Below, piece after piece: positions 52,518 to 63,930 of a stretch of DNA of 64,000 bases. Within the stretch, counting starts at the first letter, position 1; each line of letters opens with the position of its first letter. The notes below the pieces were generated by a model. That model was not told the origin of the DNA, ran no database searches, and was given only the letters and a program-made list of their open reading frames with translations. The stretch covers positions 62,001 to 126,000 of the forward strand of contig NZ_AJKI01000011.1 in assembly GCF_000259075.1 (NCBI RefSeq). The letters run 5' to 3'. This stretch comes from Marinilabilia salmonicolor JCM 21150. GTDB taxonomy: Bacteria; Bacteroidota; Bacteroidia; Bacteroidales; Marinilabiliaceae. The position numbers and the translations under genes were made by a program.

Positions 52518-54266
52518 ATGCTCACATCTTTTTTTAATAAGATCATCAGCCAGTTTATTTCCGATCGTGAAGATAAGGCTGATATGGATTCAAAAACCAA
52601 GACCCTGCTGCTCAACATTACAAATTTTCTCTTTTTCATCACGGTTTTAACGCAGGGCATCATTTCCCTGATTCATGAAAACCTCATTCTTGCTGCACCA
52701 TTGCTTATCCTGGCTATTGCCTTCAGCATTAATTATTATTTTAGTTCAAGGGATGAGCAGGATTTGAGGTTTCAGAATATTTTTCTAATTATACTGGGGT
52801 TGACATTCTGCTTTTTCATAATCACAGGTGGCAGCACAGGCCTTGATGGCTACTGGACCATCTTTTTCCCATTGCTGACAATGACCATCAGTGGCAGAAA
52901 AAGGGGGAGTTACTGGGCGCTCTCACTGTTCGCCTTCATCATCCTCTATTTCATAATTCCAATTCAGCCTGCCGGCTGGATGAACACCTACACGCTGGAA
53001 CAAAAACTTTTCATCTCCTCCTCTTTTATTCTGGCCTTTTTTGTGGGTTACACTTTCCAATTTATCCGGTCGGAAGTTTTTCTGGAAAAAGACAGACAAA
53101 TTCTGGAGTCAGAAAATCAAAACAGAGCCCAGGAAAGCCTGATAAATAAACTTTCATATCAAATACGTACTCCCCTCAACAATATTACCGGCATTCTGGA
53201 GATGTTGGAAAACTCGGTAATGAGTGATCAGCAAAGAGATTATCTCAATACCATTCACGCATCCACCAATAATTTGGTTGATGTGGTTAATAATCTGGTT
53301 TTTTCGTCCAAAACTTTCTCACATGATCCTGAAAACATTACCAGCTTCAACCTTTACACAACGCTCAACAATACTATCCGCCTGTTTTCGGCAAAACCGG
53401 CGCACAGCAGAATAAGGTTTAACCTCTCTCTGTCTGCCGACATCCCCACATCCATTACAGGAAATAGCATCAAAATCAAACAAGTGTTCCTTAACCTGGT
53501 TAGCAGTATTCTCAATAACAATAACCAGCCCAATAAATTTATAACCATCGAAGTATCCCGTCTCGATAGTATGCCGGAAAAAGTGGAATTACAGTTTCGC
53601 ATAGTGACCAACATGGTTGTTCCCATGGATAAAACCAGAAGTGACGAAGGGTTTTATAACCACAACGATCTGATCAGAATTAACCACAGCCGGATTATTG
53701 ACCTGCTGGATTTAGGGATAACACTGAAAATAATCGAATCTGAAGGTCGCACTTTCAGCATTTTATGCGATGATGAAAAAACCGTCTTTGAATTTTCATC
53801 CTCTTTCACCGAGGGGCAGCAATCTATCTCAGAAAATGACGGGCATCACAAAGAAATCCCTCTGCAATCGCACGAAAAACCCGGAATAGACCTTAAAAAC
53901 GCCAATATCCTTTTGGCAGAAGACAACATCAGTAATCAACAAATCATTATCCTGTACATCAAAAATGCAGTCAAGAAAATAGATGTGGCGTTTAACGGAA
54001 AAGAAGCGCTGGAGAAATTCGGGCATACCAAATACGATTTGGTACTCATGGATATCCAGATGCCCATCATGGACGGACTTAAAGCCACTCAGAAAATAAG
54101 AGAAATTGAACAAAGCACCAATTCACATACGCCCATTATTGCAGTAACAGCCAATGCTTTCCCTGAAGACAAAGAACGTTGCCTGGCCACCGGGATGGAT
54201 GATTACATCAGTAAACCTTTTCAGCCCGATGAGTTGCTTCAACTTATTAAAAAGCACCTCTCCTGA
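52518..54266 (+). CDS. Membrane histidine-kinase-like protein with degenerate kinase core and intact receiver
   Basis: The 582-residue protein has about six membrane helices (residues 30-180), a coiled linker, a HisKA-like segment, an ATPase-like segment and a C-terminal receiver (about 458-580). In the H-box the usual SHEIRTPLN reads SYQIRTPLN: Tyr214 (codon 53157-53159) replaces the phospho-acceptor His. The N-box is degraded (QVFLNLVSSILNNN) and no DxGxG or GxGLG box is present. The receiver keeps its acidic patch (LLAEDN), Asp512 (LMDIQMPIMDG), Thr in AVTAN and Lys566. It probably cannot autophosphorylate and may act as a sensor platform or phosphate sink. Confidence 0.88.
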   Translation: MLTSFFNKIISQFISDREDKADMDSKTKTLLLNITNFLFFITVLTQGIISLIHENLILAAPLLILAIAFSINYYFSSRDEQDLRFQNIFLIILGLTFCFFIITGGSTGLDGYWTIFFPLLTMTISGRKRGSYWALSLFAFIILYFIIPIQPAGWMNTYTLEQKLFISSSFILAFFVGYTFQFIRSEVFLEKDRQILESENQNRAQESLINKLSYQIRTPLNNITGILEMLENSVMSDQQRDYLNTIHASTNNLVDVVNNLVFSSKTFSHDPENITSFNLYTTLNNTIRLFSAKPAHSRIRFNLSLSADIPTSITGNSIKIKQVFLNLVSSILNNNNQPNKFITIEVSRLDSMPEKVELQFRIVTNMVVPMDKTRSDEGFYNHNDLIRINHSRIIDLLDLGITLKIIESEGRTFSILCDDEKTVFEFSSSFTEGQQSISENDGHHKEIPLQSHEKPGIDLKNANILLAEDNISNQQIIILYIKNAVKKIDVAFNGKEALEKFGHTKYDLVLMDIQMPIMDGLKATQKIREIEQSTNSHTPIIAVTANAFPEDKERCLATGMDDYISKPFQPDELLQLIKKHLS

Positions 54267-54609
54267 AAGGTTTAATGTATTTGATGATTAATTACTGCAT
54301 CTGGAAAAGGAGACCGTTTGCGTTCATCTTTAACCCAAATTTGTCCCCGTGGAAACGAGCCAATTCCGTCATAAAAGCATTGTGCTAATTTTTCCCGGGG
54401 GAAGCTACTACCAATGACATATTTTTGTAAAAAACCAAAATATCAACAGATTGACAGTTGGTCCCCATTCTGGGACGCGGTTTCATTCGTTCAACCTTTC
54501 CCCGGTTTTTTTGACTGGCGTCGATCTTCGATTCGAGCTTGCCTCCTTCGGGGGCGGACCAATTCTGTCATCAAAACATTATGCCCCAAACTTTTTTTGG
54601 AGCAGGCAC
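54267..54609. repeat. Intergenic region with a diverged direct repeat
   Basis: GCCAATTCCGTCATAAAAGC then ATTGTGCTAATTTTTC (54360-54394) recurs as ACCAATTCTGTCATCAAAAC then ATTATGCCCCAAACTTTTTT (54558-54597). Words like GTCCCCATTCTGGGAC (54464-54479) form a short palindrome. No gene is seen. The element reaches the 3' end of the next gene and may encode its last residues. Confidence 0.45.
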
Positions 54610-57600
54610 TCAGGATGACGTTTCTGAAGAACCGTCTTTGTTAATTGAATTGCCAAGAGGTTTAAAACCGATAACAAGCATATCGTCCACCTGTTCGACA
54701 GCCCCTTCCATCCACTCCTCTGTTTTCTGATGAAGAAATTTTTTCTGTTCGCTAAACGCCATACGGTGCATATGCAGCAGCAACAACCTGAATCGACGAT
54801 ACTTAAACTTCTTATGATCTGGTCCTCCAAACTGATCCGGCAGTCCGTCTGAAAAGAGATAAACCACATCATCATCTTTCAGAAAGACCTCTTTTCGGGT
54901 AAATACCGGCGACTCTCCTTCCTTCAAGTATCCAACGGGAAAACGATCTCCTTTGTAGGTGTGAATTTCATTATCGCGCACCAAATAAAATCCGTTGTAA
55001 GCTCCTGAAAATTCCAAAGTTTTATTTTTTCGGTCTATCACAATCAGCGACATATCCATGCCGTCGTTTACCCGCCCCTCTTCTTCAACAGCCGGTTGCT
55101 GACGATGCAGCGTCCTTATGAGATCGCCATTCATGGTCTTTAATATTTCTGAAGGAGATTCCACCCCCTGCACTTCAACAATATTCTTAAGAAGGTCGAT
55201 TCCGATAATGGACATAAATGCCCCGGGAACTCCATGCCCGGTACAATCCACTGCCGCCACAAAAACCTTATCTCCCTTTTCATGAAACCAGAAAAAATCA
55301 CCACTTACGATATCGCGCGCCCTTAAATAAACAAATGACTGAGGGAAGACATCTAAAAAAGAAACCTCTGAAGGTGTCATTGCTTTTTGAATTCGTCGGG
55401 CATAATTAATACTATCCGTAAAGCTGCGGTTGATTCGGGTCAGAATCTCACGTTGTGCCTCAATCTGGTTTTTATTCACCGTCTTTTCCTGTAGTTCCCT
55501 GTTCGCTTTTCTGTAATGTCTTACACGATAGTTTACAAACAAATGAAGCACAAATATTAATGCAAGAATATAAAATGCAAGTGCATAGTTGGACATCCAA
55601 AGCGGAGGGTTTACAACAATTTTTAGTTCCAGGGGATCATTATTCCAGGTAAAGTCATTGTTGGAAGCAATCATTTTCAGCGTATATTCCCCCGGCAGCA
55701 AATTTGAAAAAGAGACACTGTTTTCTCTGGTCACTGCCCTCCATTCCGAATCATAACCTTCCAGAAAAACACGGTAGCGATTTTTAGCAGGCTGCGTAAA
55801 CTCAAGAGCAGAAAAACCTATTTCCAGACTGGTAAAAGCCCTGTACTTAAAACTTATTTCATCCGTAAAAGGCCAGAATGATTCAGCTTTCTTACCCCGT
55901 CTGACAATTTCAATTCGTGTGATTGCCAGCGGAGGTTTGTGCAGATTATATTGAAGCGAATCCGGATGAAACCAACACACCCCTTTTGCCCCACCAAAAA
56001 ACAAAGTCCCTTCCCTGTTTTTAAACACACTGTTTTGATTAAAAACATATCCGGGAAGACCATCCACCACATCAAAATTAAAAACTGTACCATCGGGATT
56101 GATGCAGGAAATACCTTTATTCGTGGAGACCCATGCTCTATTGGTATGATCAGCCACTACAGATTGAATCATATCATTCTCAAGATTCCTGTTTCCCGCC
56201 ATCAATTCAGGCTCGGGATTTTGAGGATCTAATTTCCATACACCCGAACGGGTACCAACCCAGATATCACCATTGTATGCCAGTTCAACGGACAAGATGG
56301 ATGTTCTGATCTCAGTACTGTCGCTTCCCAAAAAAGGAATCCTCCCAATCTGCTTTGTATCCCGGTTCCAAACATTTAATCCTCCGGAGGTACCTATCCA
56401 AAGATTGCCCTCTTCATCCGTGGTCAATGCATTGATGTGATCGCTGTAAAGTCCTGACCTGGCTTTTTCATCAAAAAAGTGACTAAATACATAACGTCCA
56501 TCAAAACGATAAAGTCCAAAACCTGTACCAATCCACAAATTCCCGTCATAATCACTGGCCAGAGAATAGATATGGTTGGTCTTTATCAGATTATCAATAC
56601 CAAAATCGAGACCACTCCTAAATTCTTCAAATCTATCCGTGGAAGCATTCAGGGAATAAAGCCCGCAATTGGTTCCGGCCCATAGCACTCCTTCACTATC
56701 TTCGAAAATCGCATAAACAGCATATGGATAAGTATGCATTTTTCGATCACACTGTATGGGATAACTCATTACGGTGTGAGCTTCGGGATTGTACTTGTAT
56801 ATTCCGGAATCATTAGTCCCCAGCCATAAATCCCCGCTGTTATCCTGAAAAACACTCTGAAAGTTTACCGAACCAAAAGCTTTACTTTTTATTACCTCCC
56901 CGGGCAGTGTTTTTACTTTCGGAGGAGCAGGATTCAATTTCAAAACGCCATTAAACTTAGTACCGGCCCAGATGATTCCTGATTGATCTTCAAAGACAGA
57001 AGTAATTTCATATATTTCAAAAAGCCTTTTCCCCGGGGTGAAGTCCTTCCCGTCGGACGTCTGATTGTAAAAAAACAAACCCTGCCCGGTACCTGCCACC
57101 AGGTTTCCGTTTTTTAACAGCAAAACATCTTTGGCCTCAGGAATTTCATCAGCCCCTAAATCGACCACCGGTTCTTTTCCAAAATGGCCGGACGAATTCG
57201 CCGTCAATATATTGAGCCCTGACGAACAAGCAAGCAGGAAGGTATTACCTTTCCAACGCAGCAAATCTAAAACTGTTTCATGATTCGCCTTTGAACCCGG
57301 TTTCTCACACCGCAATCTGGAAAAATGCCTTGATTCAGTATTAAATCTGTTCAACCCATCTTTGGTCCCAACCAGAATAGAACTGTCTGACTCCACCAAC
57401 AGCGGATAGGTAATGGCATCGCGTACATTAAAAACATTATTAAAGTGCCCGTAATTCTCAAATCCGACGGAATCACCTTTAAAAACAGAAACGAAAGACT
57501 GTGTTTTCACCCACAGATTACCTGATTTATCGGTAAGCAAGCCATATACTCCGTTCTCCGGAAGCGAATTATCATCTCCGGGATGTGAAAGAAAAGAAGT

Positions 57601-57954
57601 AAACCGACCGGTAGTATAATCCAAACGACTCAAACCGTTATTTCTGGTACCAATCCACAAATCATTATTGTTTCCGGGAACGATACATTGTATATGATTT
57701 CCGGAAATAGAGTGTTTATCTGATGGGTTATGCCGGTAAGTTATATAATTATATCCGTCATACCTATTGAGCCCATCCTCGGTTCCAATCCACAAAAAGC
57801 CGTAACTATCCTGAAAGATTTCAGTCACGGAATTATTGGACAAGCCATCTGAGATAGTCATTTGTGATGTCCCGAAATCACCTGACAACTCAGCACTCCA
57901 GGTTGCATCCGCAATCACAAAAAACAAAAAAATATGAAGAAATAGTCTTTTCAC
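54610..57954 (-). CDS. Two-component-type propeller sensor with SpoIIE (PP2C) phosphatase output
   Basis: The 1114-residue protein has a signal peptide and about 14 Reg_prop repeats (forms such as DSYGFLWIGTEDGLNRYDG and DGNLWIGTGFGLYRFDG, residues 30-650) that make two beta-propellers. A Y_Y_Y domain (about 690-790, YRVFLEGYDSEWRAVT) and one membrane helix (about 793-815) follow, then a coiled linker and a SpoIIE phosphatase (about 870-1100). The phosphatase motifs are SGDFFWFHEKGDKVFVAAVDCTGHGVPGA and DDVVYLFSDGLPDQFGG, with the metal-binding Asp residues. It would sense an outside ligand, possibly glycan, and dephosphorylate a cytoplasmic partner; no anti-sigma-antagonist gene is near. Confidence 0.92.
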   Translation of the reverse strand: MKRLFLHIFLFFVIADATWSAELSGDFGTSQMTISDGLSNNSVTEIFQDSYGFLWIGTEDGLNRYDGYNYITYRHNPSDKHSISGNHIQCIVPGNNNDLWIGTRNNGLSRLDYTTGRFTSFLSHPGDDNSLPENGVYGLLTDKSGNLWVKTQSFVSVFKGDSVGFENYGHFNNVFNVRDAITYPLLVESDSSILVGTKDGLNRFNTESRHFSRLRCEKPGSKANHETVLDLLRWKGNTFLLACSSGLNILTANSSGHFGKEPVVDLGADEIPEAKDVLLLKNGNLVAGTGQGLFFYNQTSDGKDFTPGKRLFEIYEITSVFEDQSGIIWAGTKFNGVLKLNPAPPKVKTLPGEVIKSKAFGSVNFQSVFQDNSGDLWLGTNDSGIYKYNPEAHTVMSYPIQCDRKMHTYPYAVYAIFEDSEGVLWAGTNCGLYSLNASTDRFEEFRSGLDFGIDNLIKTNHIYSLASDYDGNLWIGTGFGLYRFDGRYVFSHFFDEKARSGLYSDHINALTTDEEGNLWIGTSGGLNVWNRDTKQIGRIPFLGSDSTEIRTSILSVELAYNGDIWVGTRSGVWKLDPQNPEPELMAGNRNLENDMIQSVVADHTNRAWVSTNKGISCINPDGTVFNFDVVDGLPGYVFNQNSVFKNREGTLFFGGAKGVCWFHPDSLQYNLHKPPLAITRIEIVRRGKKAESFWPFTDEISFKYRAFTSLEIGFSALEFTQPAKNRYRVFLEGYDSEWRAVTRENSVSFSNLLPGEYTLKMIASNNDFTWNNDPLELKIVVNPPLWMSNYALAFYILALIFVLHLFVNYRVRHYRKANRELQEKTVNKNQIEAQREILTRINRSFTDSINYARRIQKAMTPSEVSFLDVFPQSFVYLRARDIVSGDFFWFHEKGDKVFVAAVDCTGHGVPGAFMSIIGIDLLKNIVEVQGVESPSEILKTMNGDLIRTLHRQQPAVEEEGRVNDGMDMSLIVIDRKNKTLEFSGAYNGFYLVRDNEIHTYKGDRFPVGYLKEGESPVFTRKEVFLKDDDVVYLFSDGLPDQFGGPDHKKFKYRRFRLLLLHMHRMAFSEQKKFLHQKTEEWMEGAVEQVDDMLVIGFKPLGNSINKDGSSETSS

Positions 57955-58036
57955 AGTCAGGGATATTGGAAAACTACAATTTGTCTGGATACAACGAAAA
58001 TATAAAAAAACATGGCAATTCCCATCTATCCACCAT

Positions 58037-58071
58037 TAAAAAACCGGAAATACAGTGAAGCATTCCGGTTT
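58037..58071 (-). terminator. Terminator after the citrate synthase gene
   Basis: AAACCGGAA (58041-58049) and TTCCGGTTT (58063-58071) form a 9-bp stem; in the reverse direction it is followed by TTTTTTAAT. Confidence 0.8.
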
Positions 58072-58104
58072 CAATCTTTTTTGGCTTCAAAAACACCTCT
58101 TCAA

Positions 58105-59418
58105 TCATTCTTTAAACCCAACTTTTTCCTTAAACCATTCAAGATTTTGAGACTTGGGACGTTCAATGGGTAATCCATACAAACGGTCCCATATCAGCTG
58201 AGTCAATACCCCCAAGGCCCTGGAAACTCCAAAGAGCATTGTATATACAGGATATTCCGTAATGCCGTAACTCGACAACAAACTTCCTGAAATGGCATCA
58301 ACATTGGGCCATGGATTTTTTACTTTCCCTGTTTCGGATAAAATATCCGGAACAACATCATATATTTTTTTTACCAGCTTAATCAGCGGAGCTTCCGGAA
58401 TATACTTATTGGCAAAATCAAGCTGAACAGCAAAACGGGGATCGGTTTTTCTTAAAACAGCATGACCATAACCAGGAATAACGCGTCCTGCATCCAGCGT
58501 CGCATTTGCATACTCGCGCACCTGCTCCGTAGTAGGATTATCGGTACCCAGTTCATCCATCAACCGCTGCAACCAGTGCATCACATTTTGATTGGCCATT
58601 CCGTGCAAAGGTCCGGCAAGGCCGTTCATTCCTGCCGAAAAACTATAGTAAGGATTAGAGAGGGCCGATCCCACCAGATGTGTGGCATGAGCCGAAACAT
58701 TTCCGCCCTCATGATCCGCATGAATAACCATATATAAACGCATAAGACGCCTAACTTCCTCACTTTCGAACCCCATCATATGAGCCAGATTGCCTGCCCA
58801 GTCCAAAGACGGATCAGGGTCAATATACTTTTCATCGTGAAAAACCCTACGATAGATATAAGCAGCAATTACAGGCAAACGGCTAATGAGATCCATTACC
58901 CCTTCATACATCGGATCCCAGTAATCACGTTTATCCATACCTGCCAGATACGCTCTCCGGAAATGTGATTCAGTACTCATAGCAAGAATGGCAGAATTAA
59001 ACTGAATCATGGGATGTGCACTTTTGGGCAATGCATTTATAACATCAAAGGCATGCTGAGGAATATCCTGCGCTCTCTTCGCCCATGAATCACTAAGAAA
59101 CTTCACGTCTTCATCATTGGGGAGCTCACCCAAAAGCATGAGATAAAACAATCCTTCAGGCAATGGTTCTCCATCCTCAGAAAGTTTAGGTAACTTCTCT
59201 CTTAACTCAGGGATTGAATAGCCCCTAAAGCGAATTCCCTCATCCGGATCCAGTTTGGAGGTACAGGTGAGTAGGGAAACCACACCTTTCATACCTGAAA
59301 AAACCTGCCCCAGAGTGGTCTCCTGAATAATAGAATCGCCATATTCTTTCTGAATTTTTTTTACAGTTTCAGCCTGAGGTCTGCCTTTTGTAATAAGTTT
59401 ATCTTTTATGTAGTCCAT
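58105..59418 (-). CDS. gltA: Citrate synthase, mitochondrial-like type
   Basis: The 437-residue enzyme condenses acetyl-CoA and oxaloacetate. It resembles the eukaryotic/short-hexamer-independent group: LTCTSKLDPDEGIRFRGYSI, HADHEGGNVSAHATHLVGSAL (catalytic His), AGMNGLAGPLHGMANQ (second His) and VIPGYGHAVLRKTDPRF (third His; catalytic Asp in TDPRF). It is therefore distinct from the usual GltA. ATG 59418 seems better than 59427. It stands alone, with its own terminator. Confidence 0.93.
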   Translation of the reverse strand: MDYIKDKLITKGRPQAETVKKIQKEYGDSIIQETTLGQVFSGMKGVVSLLTCTSKLDPDEGIRFRGYSIPELREKLPKLSEDGEPLPEGLFYLMLLGELPNDEDVKFLSDSWAKRAQDIPQHAFDVINALPKSAHPMIQFNSAILAMSTESHFRRAYLAGMDKRDYWDPMYEGVMDLISRLPVIAAYIYRRVFHDEKYIDPDPSLDWAGNLAHMMGFESEEVRRLMRLYMVIHADHEGGNVSAHATHLVGSALSNPYYSFSAGMNGLAGPLHGMANQNVMHWLQRLMDELGTDNPTTEQVREYANATLDAGRVIPGYGHAVLRKTDPRFAVQLDFANKYIPEAPLIKLVKKIYDVVPDILSETGKVKNPWPNVDAISGSLLSSYGITEYPVYTMLFGVSRALGVLTQLIWDRLYGLPIERPKSQNLEWFKEKVGFKE

Positions 59419-59661
59419 ATAAAACAATAATTGGTTATTTGCATTTGATTCTTTGGAGAGTTAGCCTGTACATATCAAAACCTGATAAACAAACAAAAAA
59501 AATTAAAAAATGTTTTGATCAACACCTGCAAACCACCGTCCATAAAAAGACACAGCTGGACAAACAAAACATCGCACTGACAAAACAACAATCAATCAAG
59601 GCAGTACAATAGAATTTGGACCACAATTAACAAATTCATTATTTTAGTTAATTAACACAAA

Positions 59662-59700
59662 CATAAAAAAGCCGGAAAGCATTTCTGCAATCCGGCTTAA
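59662..59700 (-). terminator. Terminator after enolase
   Basis: AAGCCGGA (59669-59676) and TCCGGCTT (59691-59698) form the stem, and the reverse strand continues with TTTTTT. The neighbouring word CAAACATA (59658-59665) would be a reverse -7 element 240 bp before gltA; I list it only as a possibility. The rest of 59419-59661 is A/T-rich and otherwise empty. Confidence 0.85.
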
Positions 59701-59750
59701 AATTCTAATCCTCTAAAAAAATCAGAGGGCTGTAATTCAGAAACTGTAAA

Positions 59751-61067
<1,317 letters not shown>

Positions 61068-61156
61068 TTATTTCGGTTTAATATTTGATTAGAAAAAATC
61101 TCTCACCCAAGAATTAATTTACCACCCCAAATATCTCAAGAAGTAGCAGAATTGTC

Positions 61157-61195
61157 AAAAAAAAAGGATAAAGCTCTGACCCTTTATCCTTTTTT
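61157..61195 (-). terminator. Terminator of the alpha ribosomal operon
   Basis: AAAAAAGGATAAAG and CTTTATCCTTTTTT form a long A/T-flanked stem with an 8-base loop, 34 bp after rplQ. It is symmetrical enough to act in both directions. Confidence 0.85.
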
Positions 61196-61229
61196 AAGAA
61201 CTTTTAAATCAAATGAGAGCTCATCTGGT

Positions 61230-61769
61230 TTATTCTTCTTTTTTCTCTTCAGCTGCATCATCAGCTTTTGGCTCTTCTTTCGCAGTTTCAGGAGCCTTCT
61301 CGGCAGCCTCTGCAACAGGAGCAGCAGTTTCAGCAGTTGATTTTTTAGCTCCTCGGCGACTTCTTCTGGTACTTTTCTTGGCAGCACCTGAAGTCTCAGA
61401 AAGCATATTTTCGTTGTAGTCAACCAGCTCGATGTAGCAAACTTCGGCAGCATCTCCCTGACGATTGCCCAGTTTCAGGATACGGGTGTATCCACCTGGA
61501 CGACTGGCCACTTTTTCAGAAATTTCACGGAAGAGTTCTGAAACTGCTTCTTTGTTCTGAAGGTGACTAAATACAATACGACGGGAATGAGTATTGTCAG
61601 TTTTTGATTTATTGATCAGCGGCTCAACGTACATACGCAATGCCTTAGCCTTAGCCACCGTAGTTTTAATTCTCTTGTGAATAATCAGAGAACTGGCCAT
61701 GTTTGAAAGCATAGCCTTACGATGAGCACTGGTGCGGCTTAAGTGATTAAATTTCTTTCTATGTCTCAT
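61230..61769 (-). CDS. rplQ: 50S ribosomal protein L17
   Basis: Residues 1-120 form a normal L17 ([60 protein letters not shown]). The protein continues for about 55 residues of Lys/Ala/Glu-rich tail ([15 protein letters not shown], then [15 protein letters not shown]). Such tails are low-complexity and common in Bacteroidota L17. It follows rpoA after five bases. Confidence 0.97.
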   Translation of the reverse strand: MRHRKKFNHLSRTSAHRKAMLSNMASSLIIHKRIKTTVAKAKALRMYVEPLINKSKTDNTHSRRIVFSHLQNKEAVSELFREISEKVASRPGGYTRILKLGNRQGDAAEVCYIELVDYNENMLSETSGAAKKSTRRSRRGAKKSTAETAAPVAEAAEKAPETAKEEPKADDAAEEKKEE

Positions 61770-61774
61770 TGCAA

Positions 61775-62767
61775 TTATTCCTTGTCTAATTTATACTTCG
61801 TAATATCCATACCGAAGTTGAGCCCCATGTTGTCCAGGAGGTCATCCAACTCAGTAAGCGACTTTTTACCAAAATTCCGGAATTTCAACAAGTCGTTTCG
61901 GTTGTATTGTACCAACTCGCCAAGAGTTTCTACATCAGCAGCCTTAAGACAATTAAGGGCACGAACCGAAAGATCCATATCAACCAGTTTGGTTTTAAGC
62001 ATCTGACGCATATGCAGTACTTCTTCGTCGAACTCGTCACCGCTTGCCTTCTCTTCAGAATCGAGGGTAATCTTTTCGTCTGAGAACAGCATAAAGTGAT
62101 GAATAAGAATCTTAGAAGCTTCCTTCAATGCATCTTTAGGATGAATAGAACCATCAGTCTGAATCTCGAAAACAAGTTTTTCGTAGTCAGTTTTCTGCTC
62201 AACCCGGTAATTCTCTATATCGTATTTCACATTACGAATAGGGGTATATACAGAATCGATGGCAATGGTACCAATCTCCTGTTCGGAATTCTGATTTTCA
62301 GCTGCAGGAACATAACCACGCCCTTTTTGAATGGTCAGTGTCAATTGGATTTTCACATCTGTATCCATATGAGCAATAACCAAATCCGGATTCAGTACTT
62401 CAAACCCGTTAAGGAATTGATTGAAATCACCTGCAGTCAGGGTCTCTTTACCACTGACTTTAACAGTAATCTTCTCCTGATCGTGGTCTTCCACTGTCTG
62501 TTTAAACCTGACCTGCTTAAGGTTCAGAATAATCTCACTAACATCATCAACAACACCGGGGATGCTTGAGAACTCATGGTCAACACCCTCAATCTTCACA
62601 GTTGTTATCGCATATCCTTCGAGTGAGGACAATAAGATTCTTCTTAAGGCATTTCCAACAGTAATACCATATCCCGGCTCAAGAGGACGAAATTCGAAGC
62701 GACCGAATTTGTCGTCAGCCTCGAGCATGATGACTTTGTCAGGTTTTTGGAACGCTAATATTGCCAT
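61775..62767 (-). CDS. rpoA: RNA polymerase subunit alpha
   Basis: The 330-residue protein has an N-terminal assembly domain ([30 protein letters not shown]) and a C-terminal DNA/activator-binding domain ([33 protein letters not shown]). Both are complete. The gene lies between rpsD and rplQ in the standard order. Confidence 0.98.
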   Translation of the reverse strand: MAILAFQKPDKVIMLEADDKFGRFEFRPLEPGYGITVGNALRRILLSSLEGYAITTVKIEGVDHEFSSIPGVVDDVSEIILNLKQVRFKQTVEDHDQEKITVKVSGKETLTAGDFNQFLNGFEVLNPDLVIAHMDTDVKIQLTLTIQKGRGYVPAAENQNSEQEIGTIAIDSVYTPIRNVKYDIENYRVEQKTDYEKLVFEIQTDGSIHPKDALKEASKILIHHFMLFSDEKITLDSEEKASGDEFDEEVLHMRQMLKTKLVDMDLSVRALNCLKAADVETLGELVQYNRNDLLKFRNFGKKSLTELDDLLDNMGLNFGMDITKYKLDKE

Positions 62768-62776
62768 AAGAATTAA

Positions 62777-63382
62777 TTATTTAGAGTATAATTCAACGAT
62801 CAACTGTTCTTTAATATTTTCAGGTATTTCTGACCTGTCGGGAACATTAATAAATTTTCCCTGCATGGTGTTATCATCCCATTCAAGCCAGGAGAATTTC
62901 TGAACACTTGAATTACTTAAAGAGTTACTAATCACCTCAAGTGATTTAGATTTTTCACGAACACCCACTAACTGGTCGGGGCGCAAAGTATAAGAAGGAA
63001 TGTTTACAATCTGACCATCTACGGTAATGTGACGGTGCAGAACAAGCTGACGGGCAGCTGCACGTGTGGGTGCAATCCCCATGCGGTAAACAACATTGTC
63101 AAGTCTGGACTCGAGCAATCCGAGCAAAATCTCACCGGTAATACCTGTCTTACTGGTTGCTTTCTTAAACAAGTTACGGAACTGTTTTTCGAGCAATCCA
63201 TAGGTGTATTTTACCTTCTGCTTTTCTTTCAACTGCACACCATATTCACTGGTCTTACGACGACGTGAATTTCCGTGCTGTCCCGGAGGATAATTTTTTC
63301 TTTCGAAATATTTATCGGGTCCGTAAATGGATTCCCCAAATTTACGGGCAATTTTGGTTTTAGGACCAATATATCTAGCCAT
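62777..63382 (-). CDS. rpsD: 30S ribosomal protein S4
   Basis: The 201-residue S4 has the N-terminal [32 protein letters not shown], and the S4 RNA-binding motif [27 protein letters not shown]. No CXXC zinc-knuckle cysteines are present at the N-terminus, so it is the Cys-minus form. The 147-bp gap to rpsK is longer than the other spacings and contains only A/T-rich DNA. Confidence 0.98.
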   Translation of the reverse strand: MARYIGPKTKIARKFGESIYGPDKYFERKNYPPGQHGNSRRRKTSEYGVQLKEKQKVKYTYGLLEKQFRNLFKKATSKTGITGEILLGLLESRLDNVVYRMGIAPTRAAARQLVLHRHITVDGQIVNIPSYTLRPDQLVGVREKSKSLEVISNSLSNSSVQKFSWLEWDDNTMQGKFINVPDRSEIPENIKEQLIVELYSK

Positions 63383-63529
63383 TCTACTAAATTTTTGATT
63401 TTAAATTTTTGATTTCAAATGATGAATATGACAGCCGCAAGATTATAGAGAGGAGGTTTATAATATATATAACCCACCATAATTCAAAACTCAAAACCAA
63501 AAACTTATGGTTAACAACTAGTTAAACAA

Positions 63530-63919
63530 TTAAACTCTTCTTCTTTTTGGAGGACGACATCCGTTGTGCGGAAGTGGGGTCACATCAACAATCTCGGTAA
63601 CATCAATTCCACTGCCGTGGAGGGCACGAATAGCCGATTCGCGGCCGTTACCCGGACCTTTCACATAAACTTTCACTTTTCTCAGACCCATATCATGTGC
63701 CACTTTTGCACAATCGCTGGCAGCAGTTTGAGCTGCATAGGGAGTGTTCTTCTTAGAACCACGAAATCCCATTTTACCGGCACTGGACCACGAGATCACC
63801 TGACCATTGTTGTTGGTCAGAGAAACAATAATATTGTTAAAAGAGGAATGAATATGGGCTTGTCCCACAGCTTCCACCTTAACAACTTTCTTTCTTTGAC
63901 TTCCCGTCTTTTTTGCCAT
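63530..63919 (-). CDS. rpsK: 30S ribosomal protein S11
   Basis: The 129-residue protein has [37 protein letters not shown] as separate conserved blocks and ends with the usual [17 protein letters not shown]. It follows rpsM after 11 bp. Confidence 0.98.
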   Translation of the reverse strand: MAKKTGSQRKKVVKVEAVGQAHIHSSFNNIIVSLTNNNGQVISWSSAGKMGFRGSKKNTPYAAQTAASDCAKVAHDMGLRKVKVYVKGPGNGRESAIRALHGSGIDVTEIVDVTPLPHNGCRPPKRRRV

Positions 63920-63930
63920 AATTCAGTTAA

